Counted from the first letter of the stretch, positions 1 through 8,866 are shown. The stretch: 64,000 nt of DNA from JBCCXZ01 sp965228005 (GCA_965228005.1 CBDDGV010000001.1:558001-622000); one strand, 5' to 3'. Notes: generated by a model not told the origin, from the sequence alone. Numbers and translations: made by a program.

Positions 1-27
1 TGCTCTAACCAACTGAGCTACCGGGCC
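1..27 (-). tRNA. 5' half of a CAU-type tRNA at the left att site, cut by the window edge
   Basis: Read on the minus strand, position 27 is the tRNA 5' end: acceptor strand GGCCCGG, then TA, then a D-arm GCTC..GAGC. The rest of the gene lies beyond position 1. The same 27 bases recur at 13508-13534. Identity stops exactly at the tRNA 5' end, so this is the left boundary of the element (attL). If the unseen part holds the 3' half, this copy is the intact tRNA and the element now supplies its 5' flank. The anticodon is inferred from the right-hand copy. Confidence 0.75.
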
Positions 28-67
28 AGATAGCTATTTTTCTAGACTCTCCTGAGATCGCTCGCAA
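28..67 (-). promoter_or_regulatory. Possible element-supplied promoter for the tRNA at attL
   Basis: On the minus strand there is a -35-like TTGCGA at 67-62, a 17-base spacer and a -10-like TAGAAA at 44-39, with the tRNA 5' end 11 bases further on at 27. Each hexamer matches four of six sigma-70 consensus bases. Since integration at the tRNA 5' half detaches the gene from its native upstream region, the element would need such a promoter to keep the tRNA expressed. This is inferred from pattern only. Confidence 0.35.
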
Positions 68-82
68 GCAGGCTTCTGGGTT

Positions 83-170
83 TGACACCCTATTTGACAC
101 CCGCAGCCCCGATCTCGTAGACTCCGGGTGTCAAAAGCGACACCCGCCGCCTGGACCGCGACGGGTGTCA
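83..170. repeat. Cluster of five TGACACCC motifs at the integrase end
   Basis: TGACACCC occurs directly at 83-90 and 95-102 (12-base pitch), and in inverted orientation at 126-133 and 163-170. A one-mismatch copy at 138-145 forms a perfect GGGTGTC/GACACCC inverted repeat with the 126 copy. The cluster lies between attL and the integrase start. Paired copies recur at 4425-4445 and 13358-13374, so the motif sits at both ends and in the middle of the element. Likely roles are arm-type integrase sites or operators of an element regulator such as the AlpA-like protein. Confidence 0.6.
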
Positions 171-205
171 GCATCACCTGACCCCTTCACGAGCGAGGTG
201 ACACT

Positions 206-1435
206 ATGTCGGAGTCTAGCACGCGGCGATCATCCCAGAAACGCACCAAGCCGCCAAAAGTCCGACCCAAGTTCCCCCTGACAGCTCACCCCAGCGGGCG
301 GTGGACTCTCAAGAGGCGGGGCCGCAACTTCTACTTCGGCCGCTGGGACGATCCAGCCGCCAAGCCCTCGGACGCTGAGGCTCTCTGGTACCGATTCCGC
401 GAGAAGATCGAAGCCGGCGAGATCACTTCTGTCAGAGACGCCCTGCGTCAGGAAGAAGAAGCCGAGCTGCTCGGTACTGGCGTCCTCACGCTCGCCGACT
501 TGTTCGACGACTTCCTAAGCGACTGCAAAGAGCGTGTCGAAGCCGGCGAGCTACAGCACAGCACGCTAGAAGACTACCAGCGGACGTGCCAGAAGATTGC
601 GGACGTGCTAGGCAAAAGGACGCCGGTCGAGTCTCTGGCCCCCGACGATTTCCGACGACTCAAACGCAGCGTCCAGAGAACCGCTTGCCCGGTGACCCTC
701 TCGGGCTTCATCGTTCGTGCCCGAATCCCGTTCAAGTGGGCACTCGACAACGACCTGATCGATTCACCGGTCCGCTACGGCACGCAGTTCAACAAGCCGA
801 AGCAGGACAAGATCAGGAAGCACCTCTCGGAGCAAGCCGAGAAGTTCTTCGAGCCCGCGGAACTGCGTGCCCTGATCGATGCGGCCACTCAGCCCATGCG
901 GTCGATGCTACTCCTTGGCATCAACGCTGCTCTGGGCAACCGCGACATTGGCATGCTGCCGGTGCATCGCCTTGAACTCCCCGAAGGCATGCTCCGGTTC
1001 CCGCGGCCCAAGACAGGGATGGAGCGTTTCGTCACATTGTGGCCCGAGACAATCTCGGCTCTCGAAGAGTGGATGCGGCAACGCCCGAAGCCGAAGAAAC
1101 GCGAGCATGATGAGTACGTCTTCGTCACCAAGTACGGCGGGGCGTGGTTCACCGAGAACGGCAAAGACAACCCCGTCTCCAAAGAGTTCGGCAAGCTCGC
1201 TAAGAGCCTAGGTCTTCATCGTAGAGGCCGTGGCTTCTACTCACTGCGACACACCTTCCGCACCGTCGCCGACAACTCCATCGATCTTGCGGCCGTCCAG
1301 CTCATCATGGGCCACTCCCTTGGCGGCATGAGCGACGTGTATGTTCGCCGCAACCGGATCGACGTCGAGCGTGTGAGGGCCGTGACGGATCACGTTCACG
1401 ACTGGCTCTTCGCGGAGGGCTCAGACGATGAATGA
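206..1435 (+). CDS. int: Tyrosine recombinase / integrase
   Basis: A 409-residue site-specific recombinase that would integrate and excise the element at the tRNA. A basic N-terminus and an arm-binding-like segment are followed by a SAM-like core-binding domain around residues 93-190 and a catalytic domain from about 215 to 400. Visible catalytic residues are Arg246 (in GNRDIG), the box-II Arg348 with His349 (SLRHTFRT), His370 (MGHS) and the nucleophile Tyr379 (DVYVRR). The first arginine box is unusual (NRDIG rather than A-R-x-x-E). It lies 179 bases from attL with TGACACCC repeats upstream, the normal place for an integrase. Its last eight bases overlap the next gene. Confidence 0.95.
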   Translation: MSESSTRRSSQKRTKPPKVRPKFPLTAHPSGRWTLKRRGRNFYFGRWDDPAAKPSDAEALWYRFREKIEAGEITSVRDALRQEEEAELLGTGVLTLADLFDDFLSDCKERVEAGELQHSTLEDYQRTCQKIADVLGKRTPVESLAPDDFRRLKRSVQRTACPVTLSGFIVRARIPFKWALDNDLIDSPVRYGTQFNKPKQDKIRKHLSEQAEKFFEPAELRALIDAATQPMRSMLLLGINAALGNRDIGMLPVHRLELPEGMLRFPRPKTGMERFVTLWPETISALEEWMRQRPKPKKREHDEYVFVTKYGGAWFTENGKDNPVSKEFGKLAKSLGLHRRGRGFYSLRHTFRTVADNSIDLAAVQLIMGHSLGGMSDVYVRRNRIDVERVRAVTDHVHDWLFAEGSDDE

Positions 1436-1913
1436 TCAGGCTGAAAACGCGAGCCCCAAACAAAGAGAAGAACTCTCTCGAATTGCGGATTTGATTGGCC
1501 GGGATGCCATGCATCGCATCCTGGAGTTCTTTGGGCAGCACGTCCGAGAAGATCAGCCCGGTGGCGATCAGTTCCCGATCACGAAGGTCAAGCTCTGGAT
1601 GGCGAAGCACTGCAAGATAGAGTCGTCGGAGATCGACGCCATGAGCCCGTCACGAGTAGCCGAGATAGTCGCCTTCGATGCCCGGCAGCTTGAGCCGATC
1701 GACCGTCGAATCATGGAGGCCTTCAATCCGGGGGAGGTGCTGACAACGCAAGAGATCGCCGACCGGGTCGGCGAGAAGAGCATGAGCACCGTATCCAAGC
1801 GGCTCATGGACGCGAAGCCGTTGAAGCGAAACTTCTGGGTGCTCAGGTCTGACAGCGGGAAGGGCTTCTATCGGCGGATCGATCTCGACTCTAAGACCAG
1901 AAATCCGAAGTAA
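1428..1913 (+). CDS. Winged-helix DNA-binding protein of unknown role
   Basis: A 161-residue protein whose start overlaps the end of the integrase, so the two are probably translated together. Residues about 90-150 look like a winged helix: a helix ending in IMEAFNPGE, then LTTQEIADRVGEKS and a recognition-helix-like STVSKRLMDAKPL, followed by a basic wing. The N-terminal 80 residues are helical and not recognised. A role as accessory recombination directionality factor or transcription regulator is plausible from position but is inference. Confidence 0.7.
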   Translation: MNDQAENASPKQREELSRIADLIGRDAMHRILEFFGQHVREDQPGGDQFPITKVKLWMAKHCKIESSEIDAMSPSRVAEIVAFDARQLEPIDRRIMEAFNPGEVLTTQEIADRVGEKSMSTVSKRLMDAKPLKRNFWVLRSDSGKGFYRRIDLDSKTRNPK

Positions 1914-1994
1914 TGAATGGGGTTGGAATAGGGTTGGAATAGCAGCTTGCGGCGACGTGGTGACACTTGGGTCTGACACACCCGAGAGCCCATC

Positions 1995-2438
1995 ATGCTG
2001 TTTTCCGACCTGCCCCCACACCTCTCTGAGCCGATCGCCGCAGGCAAGAAGTATCTTGTCGCGACCTCGCGGCAGCTCTGGCTCACTGACGACACAGTCT
2101 ATCTGACCCCGCCCCCCGGAAGCTCTGGGGCCGCACGCTTCACCGTCGCCGACGTGGAGCTACTCTGGTCGCGTTTCTCTGATGTCCTCGGCGATCGAAC
2201 CGAGATCAGCGAGTCCGACCTCCGGCGTCTGACACGGCTGTCGCAAGGCCTGATCGACCGCGTCGTCCGTAAGGCAGGCATCACGACCGTAGAGGGCACT
2301 TACGATCCTCAGGCAGCCTTCGCGGCAGTGGTCGCTTCGGTGCTGCACCGTCAGGGCGTGCCCTTCACCGTTTGCCTCAGGGCGGCCCGGTTTGTGTTCC
2401 GCGGGGAGGGGGCCCGATGCCGCACCACCTCTCGGTGA
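1995..2438 (+). CDS. Hypothetical protein, element early region
   Basis: A 147-residue frame between the winged-helix gene and the AlpA-like gene, with no family I recognise. It has no signal peptide or membrane segment. The middle (about 55-100) is helical with charged residues, and the C-terminus is arginine-rich. Its last 22 bases overlap the better-supported AlpA-like start, and its final residues are read through that gene's ribosome-binding region, so the true end or reality of the gene is less sure than its neighbours. Confidence 0.45.
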   Translation: MLFSDLPPHLSEPIAAGKKYLVATSRQLWLTDDTVYLTPPPGSSGAARFTVADVELLWSRFSDVLGDRTEISESDLRRLTRLSQGLIDRVVRKAGITTVEGTYDPQAAFAAVVASVLHRQGVPFTVCLRAARFVFRGEGARCRTTSR

Positions 2439-2665
2439 CCGAGCTGTGCGAACGCTGGGCCTGCAAGCGGGAACTCGTTTACGAGTTGATCCGGACCCAC
2501 CAGCTCCCCGCCATCAACATCGCTGCGAGCGAGAAGGCCCGACCGCTTTTCCGGGTACGCGAGTCCGACGTTGTGGCCTTCGAGGCGGGCCGTGAAGTCC
2601 GACAACCAACACCTAGAAAGAAACCCCGCCGTGTATCCGAGAAGATCACGGAGTTCATTAAGTAG
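2417..2665 (+). CDS. AlpA/excisionase-like HTH regulator
   Basis: An 82-residue DNA-binding protein of the MerR-like HTH_17 type used by AlpA and phage excisionases. The helix-turn-helix spans about residues 5-50: LSVTELCERWACKRELVYE, then IRTHQLPAINI and a strand reading FRVRESDVVAFE. The C-terminus is lysine/arginine-rich. I chose the ATG at 2417, preceded by a purine-rich GGGAGGGGG, over an upstream in-frame start because the domain begins there. AlpA homologues activate excision and replication genes in PICI-type satellites and P4-like elements, which fits its position just upstream of the helicase. Confidence 0.8.
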   Translation: MPHHLSVTELCERWACKRELVYELIRTHQLPAINIAASEKARPLFRVRESDVVAFEAGREVRQPTPRKKPRRVSEKITEFIK

Positions 2666-2786
2666 GAGGCGGCCGGACTCGTGATCGCCGCAGCGTCGGA
2701 ACGCGGGGTTGGCCGGCACCAACAAAAATACCCGGGCAAGTAGCTGGCGGCCAACTCACCCGGGCAGGTTCCAATCGAGTCCGAGA

Positions 2787-4139
2787 ATGTTACCCCAAAA
2801 ACCAAAACTGTACAAGCTAACAGACGTCGGCAACGGCGAGCGACTCGCTGATCGTCACCGCTATCACCTCCGCTATGTGCCAAACTGGAAGCGGTGGCTG
2901 GCATGGGACGGCAAGCGGTGGGACGCCAGCGAGAACAGCAGCCTCATCGCCGACAGGCTCGCGGTGGAGACGGTTTGCAACATGTACCGCGAGGCCGCTG
3001 ACTTCGATGACAAGTCAGTCCGTAAGGCCCTAGTGAAGCATGCTCGCAAGAGTGAGGCCGACAGCAGGATCACCGCCATGCTCAGGAGAGCCCGGTCCCA
3101 ACCCGGCGTTGCCATCAACCCAGTTGAGCTGAACCGCAACGACTACGAGCTGAACTGCGACAACGGCATCCTCAACTTGAAGACCGGACAACTCCAGAAG
3201 CACGCCCCAGATAAGCTGCACACCCAGCTATGCCCACTGCCCTTCGATCCGGACGCCGGGTGCCCGACATGGGAGAAGTTCCTGAGCGAGGTATTTGCTC
3301 ACGCCCCAGAGCTAGTTGGCTTCACTCAACGCTGGCTCGGGTACTGCCTGACCGGGAGCGTAGAAGAGCAGAGGCTTCCTATCTTTTTCGGCACCGGGGC
3401 CAACGGCAAGTCCACGCTCATCGAGACGATCCTGTCGATGCTCGGGGACTACGGGCTGAAGGCCCCGCCGGACTTGCTGATGGCGAAACCCGGCACCCAC
3501 CCGACCGAGCGTGCGGACCTCTACCAGAAGCGGTTCGTGGCGTGCGTCGAGTCCGGCGAGGGTCGTCGTGTGAACGAGCAGCTCGTCAAAGAGCTTACCG
3601 GCGGCGACAGACAGCGGGTGCGGAGGCTGTACGAAAACTACTGGAGCTTCGATCCGACCCACAAGTTGGTCCTTTGCACGAATCATCGCCCCAGTGTACG
3701 GGGCCGTGACCACGGCATCTGGCGTCGCCTTCTGCTGGTGCCCTTCGAGGTGGTAATCCCCGACGCCAGCCAAGACAAGAAGCTACCCGAGAAGCTCAAG
3801 GCCGAGCTGCCCGGCATTCTGGCTTGGTGCGTGCGAGGCTGCCTCTCGTGGCAACAGGAAGGCTTGAGGCCGCCCCAGAGCATCCGGTCCGCCACCTCCG
3901 ACTACAAGGACAGCGAGGATGTGATCGGCCAGTTCGTGGAGGAGCGGTGCGTTGTCGGTCCGGACAAGAAGATCAAGGCGTCCGAGTTCGTCAAAGCTCA
4001 GAACGAATGGGCCAAGGACAATGGCGAACGTGCCGTGACCCAGAAGGATGCCAAGGCCTGGATCAACGAGAACAAACACAGGGGATTCCGTCGCAAAAAA
4101 AGCGGGCCCATTTGGTACTGCGGACTAGAGCTTGAGTGA
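2787..4139 (+). CDS. SF3 helicase, D5/P4 primase-helicase family (primase domain absent)
   Basis: A 450-residue replication protein. The N-terminal half matches the D5_N-type region and the C-terminal half is a superfamily 3 helicase, with Walker A at G202-S209 (GTGANGKS), a B-like segment reading VACVESGEG and a sensor-like LVLCTNHRP. P4 alpha-type proteins usually add an N-terminal archaeo-eukaryotic primase domain. Here the protein begins directly with D5_N, so primer synthesis must come from the host or another factor. I chose the ATG at 2787; an upstream TTG would add 26 residues with no family character. Candidate origin repeats follow at once. Confidence 0.88.
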   Translation: MLPQKPKLYKLTDVGNGERLADRHRYHLRYVPNWKRWLAWDGKRWDASENSSLIADRLAVETVCNMYREAADFDDKSVRKALVKHARKSEADSRITAMLRRARSQPGVAINPVELNRNDYELNCDNGILNLKTGQLQKHAPDKLHTQLCPLPFDPDAGCPTWEKFLSEVFAHAPELVGFTQRWLGYCLTGSVEEQRLPIFFGTGANGKSTLIETILSMLGDYGLKAPPDLLMAKPGTHPTERADLYQKRFVACVESGEGRRVNEQLVKELTGGDRQRVRRLYENYWSFDPTHKLVLCTNHRPSVRGRDHGIWRRLLLVPFEVVIPDASQDKKLPEKLKAELPGILAWCVRGCLSWQQEGLRPPQSIRSATSDYKDSEDVIGQFVEERCVVGPDKKIKASEFVKAQNEWAKDNGERAVTQKDAKAWINENKHRGFRRKKSGPIWYCGLELE

Positions 4140-4156
4140 CGAGTCAGACCTCGGGC

Positions 4157-4259
4157 TTGGAACCTTTGGAACCTTGGAACCGTTTTCCAAGAAGTAAATC
4201 AAGTACGTCCGACGTGGAGAGAAAACTGAAAACAGGTTCCATCCTTCCAAGGGTTCCAA
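4157..4259. repeat. TTGGAACC iteron cluster, candidate replication origin
   Basis: Three direct TTGGAACC copies lie at 4157-4164, 4166-4173 and 4174-4181. Two inverted copies lie at 4235-4241 (seven of eight bases) and 4252-4259. The stretch between them is comparatively A-rich for this genome. The whole 4140-4454 gap holds no convincing gene and lies immediately 3' of the SF3 helicase, where P4-like and PICI replicons commonly keep their origin. Function is inferred from position and repetition. Confidence 0.5.
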
Positions 4260-4424
4260 CTTTGTGTGCGGTGGGAAAACAGCACAAGCTCGGTAAGCCA
4301 GCCGAATCAGTGGAAACGAACAACTGAGAGAAGCTCGAAACTAAGAGCAGGGGATGCTTGATGCCTTGGTGTGACGCGGCAAGTATCTGACACATAGACA
4401 CTTCCGGTAGATGGATCGTTGGGG

Positions 4425-4445
4425 TGACACCCGGAATGGGTGTCT
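4425..4445. repeat. TGACACCC inverted pair upstream of the small-terminase candidate
   Basis: GACACCC at 4426-4432 and GGGTGTC at 4438-4444 form a perfect inverted repeat with a five-base loop. It is the same motif as at both ends of the element. It sits 10 bases before the ATG of the packaging gene set, so it could be an operator controlling the morphogenesis operon. Confidence 0.5.
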
Positions 4446-4454
4446 GCTGAAACA

Positions 4455-4934
4455 ATGGGCACGGAAAACAACACAACAGGACAACCCAAACCGAAGGCTC
4501 GGGACGGTCGCAGACGCAACCCCCTCAAGCACGGGCTGAGGGCCGCAGAGCTGGGCACAGTGCCGAGGGGTGCGTCCTACATCGGCCGGCTCGTGAAACA
4601 GCTCCGTACCAAGCTCGAAGAGAAGGTCGAGGAAACCAAGGGCGAGGTGAGCTTGCAGGACTCCCTCGCCATCAACACGGCCCTGCGTTGGGAGAAGCAC
4701 GCCCTGCTCTGCAACCGCTGGCTCGCCAAAGAGTCTGAGAACATGACGCACGAGCAGCGGCTGCACTACTCGCGGGAGATCGCACGGGCCGCCGAGAGCC
4801 GCGACAAGGCCGTCTCTCGCCTCAACCTGACAACCGACCCGGTGAACCTACTGGCCAGCCTCTACGCCCCGTGGACCAGCCCATCCTTGGAAGGAATAGA
4901 GACCTATGAAGAATCTCCCGCCGATGACGCCTGA
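4455..4934 (+). CDS. Putative terminase small subunit
   Basis: A 159-residue, mostly helical protein placed two genes upstream of the terminase large subunit, where small terminases normally lie. The N-terminus is basic and disordered-looking (KPKARDGRRRNPLKHG), followed by helices around 45-75 and 75-125 with many charged residues. I cannot recognise a specific TerS family, so the call is mainly positional. An in-frame GTG 15 bases upstream lies inside the TGACACCC palindrome, so ATG 4455 is preferred. Its end overlaps the next gene by 29 bases. Confidence 0.45.
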   Translation: MGTENNTTGQPKPKARDGRRRNPLKHGLRAAELGTVPRGASYIGRLVKQLRTKLEEKVEETKGEVSLQDSLAINTALRWEKHALLCNRWLAKESENMTHEQRLHYSREIARAAESRDKAVSRLNLTTDPVNLLASLYAPWTSPSLEGIETYEESPADDA

Positions 4935-5190
4935 GGAATTCAAAGAGCACTTGGCTTTGTACCGGGCGTGCTCTCAGGCGATCTTCGATCAGGCTCAGGC
5001 CATCGATCTCTTCGCACTGCAAGATTTCAGTGACCAGCTCCGCTTGGTCTCGGAGACCCTGAAGTTCATCTGCGAATCACAAGGCCGCGTCGTGGATGGG
5101 CAACTCCGGATCGAAAAGCTGCTCCGAGAGATCGCCGATCCCGATGGTGACGAGCCTTGGAAGGAATCACTCCAGGACGACGACCCATGA
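4906..5190 (+). CDS. Small helical protein of the packaging module
   Basis: A 94-residue acidic protein overlapping both the upstream small-terminase candidate and, by an ATGA junction, the terminase large subunit. This indicates translational coupling with packaging. It reads as two or three helices (about 8-35 and 40-75) with no known motif. It could be a second packaging component or the true small terminase. It contains an 18-bp near-palindrome at 5015-5032 that recurs at the 3' end of the portal gene. Confidence 0.55.
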   Translation: MKNLPPMTPEEFKEHLALYRACSQAIFDQAQAIDLFALQDFSDQLRLVSETLKFICESQGRVVDGQLRIEKLLREIADPDGDEPWKESLQDDDP

Positions 5191-6752
5191 GCATCCAGCA
5201 GTACGCCCAAAACCTGATGGCCCATCCGGCCAACTTCCGGCGAGAACTCAGGGTCGATGCCGACGGGGTCACACGCCGGCTTGATGACATCCTGGACCCT
5301 TGGCAACTTGCCGACTTCGAGGCACTCGACGACAGCCTCATCCGTGTCGTGAAGGGCGACGCCTGCGACGGCGACGCCTGCCTTCGGCACTGGTGGGAGC
5401 GGGGCCGCGGGCACAGCAAGACATCCGACATCGCCACCGCCGTGAGCTGGCTCCTCTTGGCGTCCCGGCGTCCCCTGCGGGGCATCGCCTGTGCCGCCGA
5501 TGAAGATCAGGCCCGACTCATCCAACAAGCGATCCGAAGGCTCGCGGACCTGAACCCGATCTTGGACAAGCTCTTCAAGATCACGGCCACGAAGGTCGAG
5601 AACGTCGAGACCGGGTCGACGCTGGAGATCATCACTAGTGACGCCCCGTCGTCATACGGCTTGCTGATCGACTTTGCAATCTGCGATGAGGTCACGCATT
5701 GGCAGAAGCGAGACTTGTTCGATTCGATGCTCTCGGCGGCAGCCAAGAAGAAACACTGCCTGCTGTTGGCGATCACGAACGCCGGTCACTTCGGCACTTG
5801 GCAACACGAACTCCGCGAACGCATCCGCACTGATGAAGCGTGGAGATTCTCAAGACTCGAAGGCCCTCAAGCGAGTTGGATATCGGCGGAACACCTGAGG
5901 GAACAAGAGAGGCTTCTGCCGCCCCAAGTCTATCGGCGGTTGTGGCTCAACGAGTGGCTCGAAAACGAAGGCGACGGCTTCGATGCCGACGACCTGGAGG
6001 CCTGCTTCAAGAGCTTCCGTCCACCGAGTGAGCCCGAGCGTGGTTATGAGTACGTCATCGGCGTAGACATCGGATTGACGCACGACGCTTCGGCAGTGTG
6101 CGTGCTCGGCAAGCACGTTGGGTATCAGGAACGAATCCAGGAACCGCGACGCCGTTACCCTTCGGCCATCCGAGCCGCACAAGACTTGGGAATGTTCGAC
6201 GACGTAGAGCCTGCACGCCCCTCGCTTCTGGCGTCGCCCTATGAGTCCGCCGACGGGCAACCCACCAAGTTCCGGACCGTTGCGGGCACGGGTGTGATGA
6301 AGCTCTGTGCAATGAAGACCTGGAAACCCACCGATGCTGGTCCGGTCAAGCTTGGTCACGTCGAGCACGAGCTTATCAGGCTCCACGAGCGTTACCGCCC
6401 CAGCATAATTGCTTGCGACCCTTGGCAGGCAGTTCACTTAATCGAGCGTTTGCAGTTGCGAGGCCTGGCGTGCGAGCCGGTGAACTTCACCGGCCGAGCC
6501 TTGCAATCCATGGCGACCTGCGTTCTGGACGCTGTCCGGCAACGACGCCTTGAGTTGTTCCTGCACGAGCAGCTACGCAGAGACTTAGAGCGTTGTCGGC
6601 TTGTGGAGCGGAGCTACGGTTTCAGATTGGAGTTTGCTCGCGACGCCAGCGGGCACGGCGACTGTGGAACGGCACTGATGCTGGCGATTCACGCCTGCCG
6701 AAAACTCCGAACCGCGTTGACAGTGAACCGCCAACTCGTTCTAAGTTATTAA
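5187..6752 (+). CDS. terL: Phage terminase large subunit
   Basis: A 521-residue packaging motor and nuclease. The ATPase half has a Walker A variant RGRGHSKT (residues 72-79, Lys78) and Walker B IDFAICDE (Asp167, Glu168). The RNase H-like nuclease half has acidic residues in GVDIGLTHD (Asp294), ACDPW (Asp411) and GHGDCGTA (Asp492). The start is set by an ATGA overlap with the preceding gene. All motifs look intact, so the element should be able to package its own DNA given a working head. The Walker A loop with His-Ser before Lys resembles the diverged terminases of satellites and Mu-like phages. Confidence 0.88.
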   Translation: MSIQQYAQNLMAHPANFRRELRVDADGVTRRLDDILDPWQLADFEALDDSLIRVVKGDACDGDACLRHWWERGRGHSKTSDIATAVSWLLLASRRPLRGIACAADEDQARLIQQAIRRLADLNPILDKLFKITATKVENVETGSTLEIITSDAPSSYGLLIDFAICDEVTHWQKRDLFDSMLSAAAKKKHCLLLAITNAGHFGTWQHELRERIRTDEAWRFSRLEGPQASWISAEHLREQERLLPPQVYRRLWLNEWLENEGDGFDADDLEACFKSFRPPSEPERGYEYVIGVDIGLTHDASAVCVLGKHVGYQERIQEPRRRYPSAIRAAQDLGMFDDVEPARPSLLASPYESADGQPTKFRTVAGTGVMKLCAMKTWKPTDAGPVKLGHVEHELIRLHERYRPSIIACDPWQAVHLIERLQLRGLACEPVNFTGRALQSMATCVLDAVRQRRLELFLHEQLRRDLERCRLVERSYGFRLEFARDASGHGDCGTALMLAIHACRKLRTALTVNRQLVLSY

Positions 6753-6786
6753 GTCGGCTACGTCGTCGGGCGGCCACTCACTCTGA

Positions 6787-8205
6787 GTGCCGAGGGCAAA
6801 GCCAGTTACAACCAAGACTGTATCTGTATGGAGGACGCAGGATGATGATGCGATGCGACTCTCCGCAGCACTCAAGCAGTTCCTAGTTGATGAAGGTCTG
6901 GCTCAGTCGAGCTGGACCTCTGAAGCTCTCTACAAAGCCGCCATTCTCGACGCTGTCGACGCCGGCAAAATCTCCGCCGAGAAGTTGAGCGAGTTGCTCG
7001 ACAAAGAAGACAGTGATACCACGCCGAGCAAGGTGTTCGGGGGCTCAGTCCGCGTGAAGCGGGCTTCCGAGCGGTACAGCACCACGAAGTCCGTCGGCTC
7101 GCACGCCACAACGGGAAGGCCGGTGGTCTACGCTGGTCGCGAAGTAGAGCAGCCGTCCCAGCTCGAAGCCGCCAAGAGTGGTGTCTTGCTCAAGGTTGTT
7201 GCTCAGCGAGCGGGCATGCCTGCGGAGCTTACCGAGCACGAGAAGGGCTTGCTCAACGATATGCTTGAGCACGATTCTTGGTGCGGCAAGATCGGTGGCG
7301 AGTATCAGACCGGCATTCCTGGTTCTCGAATCAAAGCTCTGATCAACGACGCGACTTCGGGTGGGCTCGAAGTCGTGCCGGAGTTTTTCGATTCGCAGGT
7401 AGTCACGTACCCGTTGCTGCACAGTGAACTCTTGCCCCGTGTTGACTTAATCGACGTGGGTCGCGGCAGCAAAATCGAAACCGGTGCGATCTCCACGCCT
7501 ACCGCAGTCTGGGGCACGGCTGAAGGCACCGAGATGGGTTTGTTCGACACGACCGGCTTGGTCGCAGAACTCGACTGCGATGTTCATCCGGTGAGCACGG
7601 CTATCGAGATCGGCAGAGACTTACTCGCGGACTCGCCGGTTGCCCTTGGGAGTGTGCTCACCCGACTGATCGGCGAGCGGATGCTTGCCGAGGTGGACCG
7701 CGTTATCGCCGTCGGCAACGGCTCGACCGAACCGCAGGGTTTGTTCAACGCTTCGGGCATCACCGATATCGGCAACCCCGCTGGCGGTGATGGTGCTGCA
7801 CCTCAAGTAAGCGACTACGAAACGCTGTTGTTCAGCGTCCCAAAGCAGTACCGCCAACAGAATCTGCAGCCATCCTTCGTTGCAAACGACATTACCTACA
7901 GCCGCCTCCGCGGCATCCCAGTAGGTGCCGCCGACGAACGCCGCGTGTTCGGCATGGCGATTGAGAATTATCAGGTGTTCGACCGTAAGTTCTGCGTGTC
8001 GAACAATGTCCAGAACAACTTGGCCGCGTTCGGCTGCCTGAAGAAGTATCGCTTGTACCGCCGCCAAGGTCAGGAAGTCCGCTTCGAGTCGGGCGGCAAG
8101 GAACTCGCACGCAAGAACCTGACGCTCTTGATCGTGCGGGGACGGTTCGGTGGTCGCGTTGTCGACCCGAACGCCTTCGCCTTCTCCGACAACTGGCAAG
8201 CGTAA
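6787..8205 (+). CDS. HK97-fold major capsid protein
   Basis: A 472-residue capsid protein starting at GTG 6787. Residues about 170-465 resemble the Phage_capsid (HK97) family: a conserved ATSGGLEVVPEFFD entry, an IGERMLAEVDRVIAVGNG long-helix segment followed by EPQGLFN, and a C-terminal RFESGGKELARKNLTLL/RFGGRVVD stretch typical of the A-domain end. The first 115-160 residues are charged and helical and could be a fused scaffold (delta) domain. No prohead protease gene is visible, so it is unclear whether that region is removed. It follows terminase and precedes the portal. Confidence 0.85.
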   Translation: MPRAKPVTTKTVSVWRTQDDDAMRLSAALKQFLVDEGLAQSSWTSEALYKAAILDAVDAGKISAEKLSELLDKEDSDTTPSKVFGGSVRVKRASERYSTTKSVGSHATTGRPVVYAGREVEQPSQLEAAKSGVLLKVVAQRAGMPAELTEHEKGLLNDMLEHDSWCGKIGGEYQTGIPGSRIKALINDATSGGLEVVPEFFDSQVVTYPLLHSELLPRVDLIDVGRGSKIETGAISTPTAVWGTAEGTEMGLFDTTGLVAELDCDVHPVSTAIEIGRDLLADSPVALGSVLTRLIGERMLAEVDRVIAVGNGSTEPQGLFNASGITDIGNPAGGDGAAPQVSDYETLLFSVPKQYRQQNLQPSFVANDITYSRLRGIPVGAADERRVFGMAIENYQVFDRKFCVSNNVQNNLAAFGCLKKYRLYRRQGQEVRFESGGKELARKNLTLLIVRGRFGGRVVDPNAFAFSDNWQA

Positions 8206-8250
8206 TTTGCTCGTCACGCAAAAACCAATTGACAACCTCAAGACTGAGCC

Positions 8251-8808
8251 ATGCCCAAAGCACCCACACACGCCACGATTGAGATCGACGGCCCCCAAAA
8301 CCAGAACGTCTACTTCCGCCCTATCACGCGAACGGTACGGGGGCGATTCGACGTGCATCGCTTGCGGGACCCGGGAGTCGGCAAGCTGCTCACCGAGTGG
8401 CCCGAACCAATCCCGGGGCAGCTAGTCAGCGTGGACTACGCCAGTGGCACCGGTGCGGTAATCGAGCCGCTTTATGAAGCCAAGTCTGCTGCGATCCGAG
8501 AGAAGATCGAACTGCTCGGCATGCGTCTGCCGCCTGAGCGTGAAGAGTTTCAGGGAGTTCACGTCGCGACCTGGACGCACTTCCTGAAAGCGTTGGTGGA
8601 GGGCGGTTCGGCGACTCTGATCTCGGGTGAGTTTGCGGAGTCGGACGATCCGGTCAGAACGCGATTCCACTCCTCGGAGAGAGCCGATCCTGTCGACGAG
8701 ATGCGAGAGAACCTTGCCAAGCTGGGCGACGCCGTAGCGACTATGGCCGCGTCCAATGCAAGGATGGTCGATGCCATCGAACGCATCCTCTCAAAGCAGA
8801 CCGGCTAG
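8251..8808 (+). CDS. Hypothetical head-module protein with C-terminal coiled coil
   Basis: A 185-residue protein directly after the capsid gene. The N-terminal 120 residues look like a compact beta-rich domain; residues about 145-183 form an amphipathic helix (MRENLAKLGDAVATMAASNA) likely to be a coiled coil. I see no Ser protease motif, so it is not an obvious prohead protease. Decoration, scaffold or connector roles are possible from position only. Its first base follows a short 45-base gap after the capsid stop. Confidence 0.6.
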   Translation: MPKAPTHATIEIDGPQNQNVYFRPITRTVRGRFDVHRLRDPGVGKLLTEWPEPIPGQLVSVDYASGTGAVIEPLYEAKSAAIREKIELLGMRLPPEREEFQGVHVATWTHFLKALVEGGSATLISGEFAESDDPVRTRFHSSERADPVDEMRENLAKLGDAVATMAASNARMVDAIERILSKQTG

Positions 8809-8866
8809 TGAAGGTGTGGTACCGTCGGCGGGCTGAGGATGCCGCCCCGACGCTCGCCGGCGGTTT

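Noticed and set aside
4136..4327. A 63-codon frame starting at GTG over the helicase stop
   Set aside because: Composition and the TTGGAACC repeats suggest noncoding origin-type DNA. No motif or conserved look.
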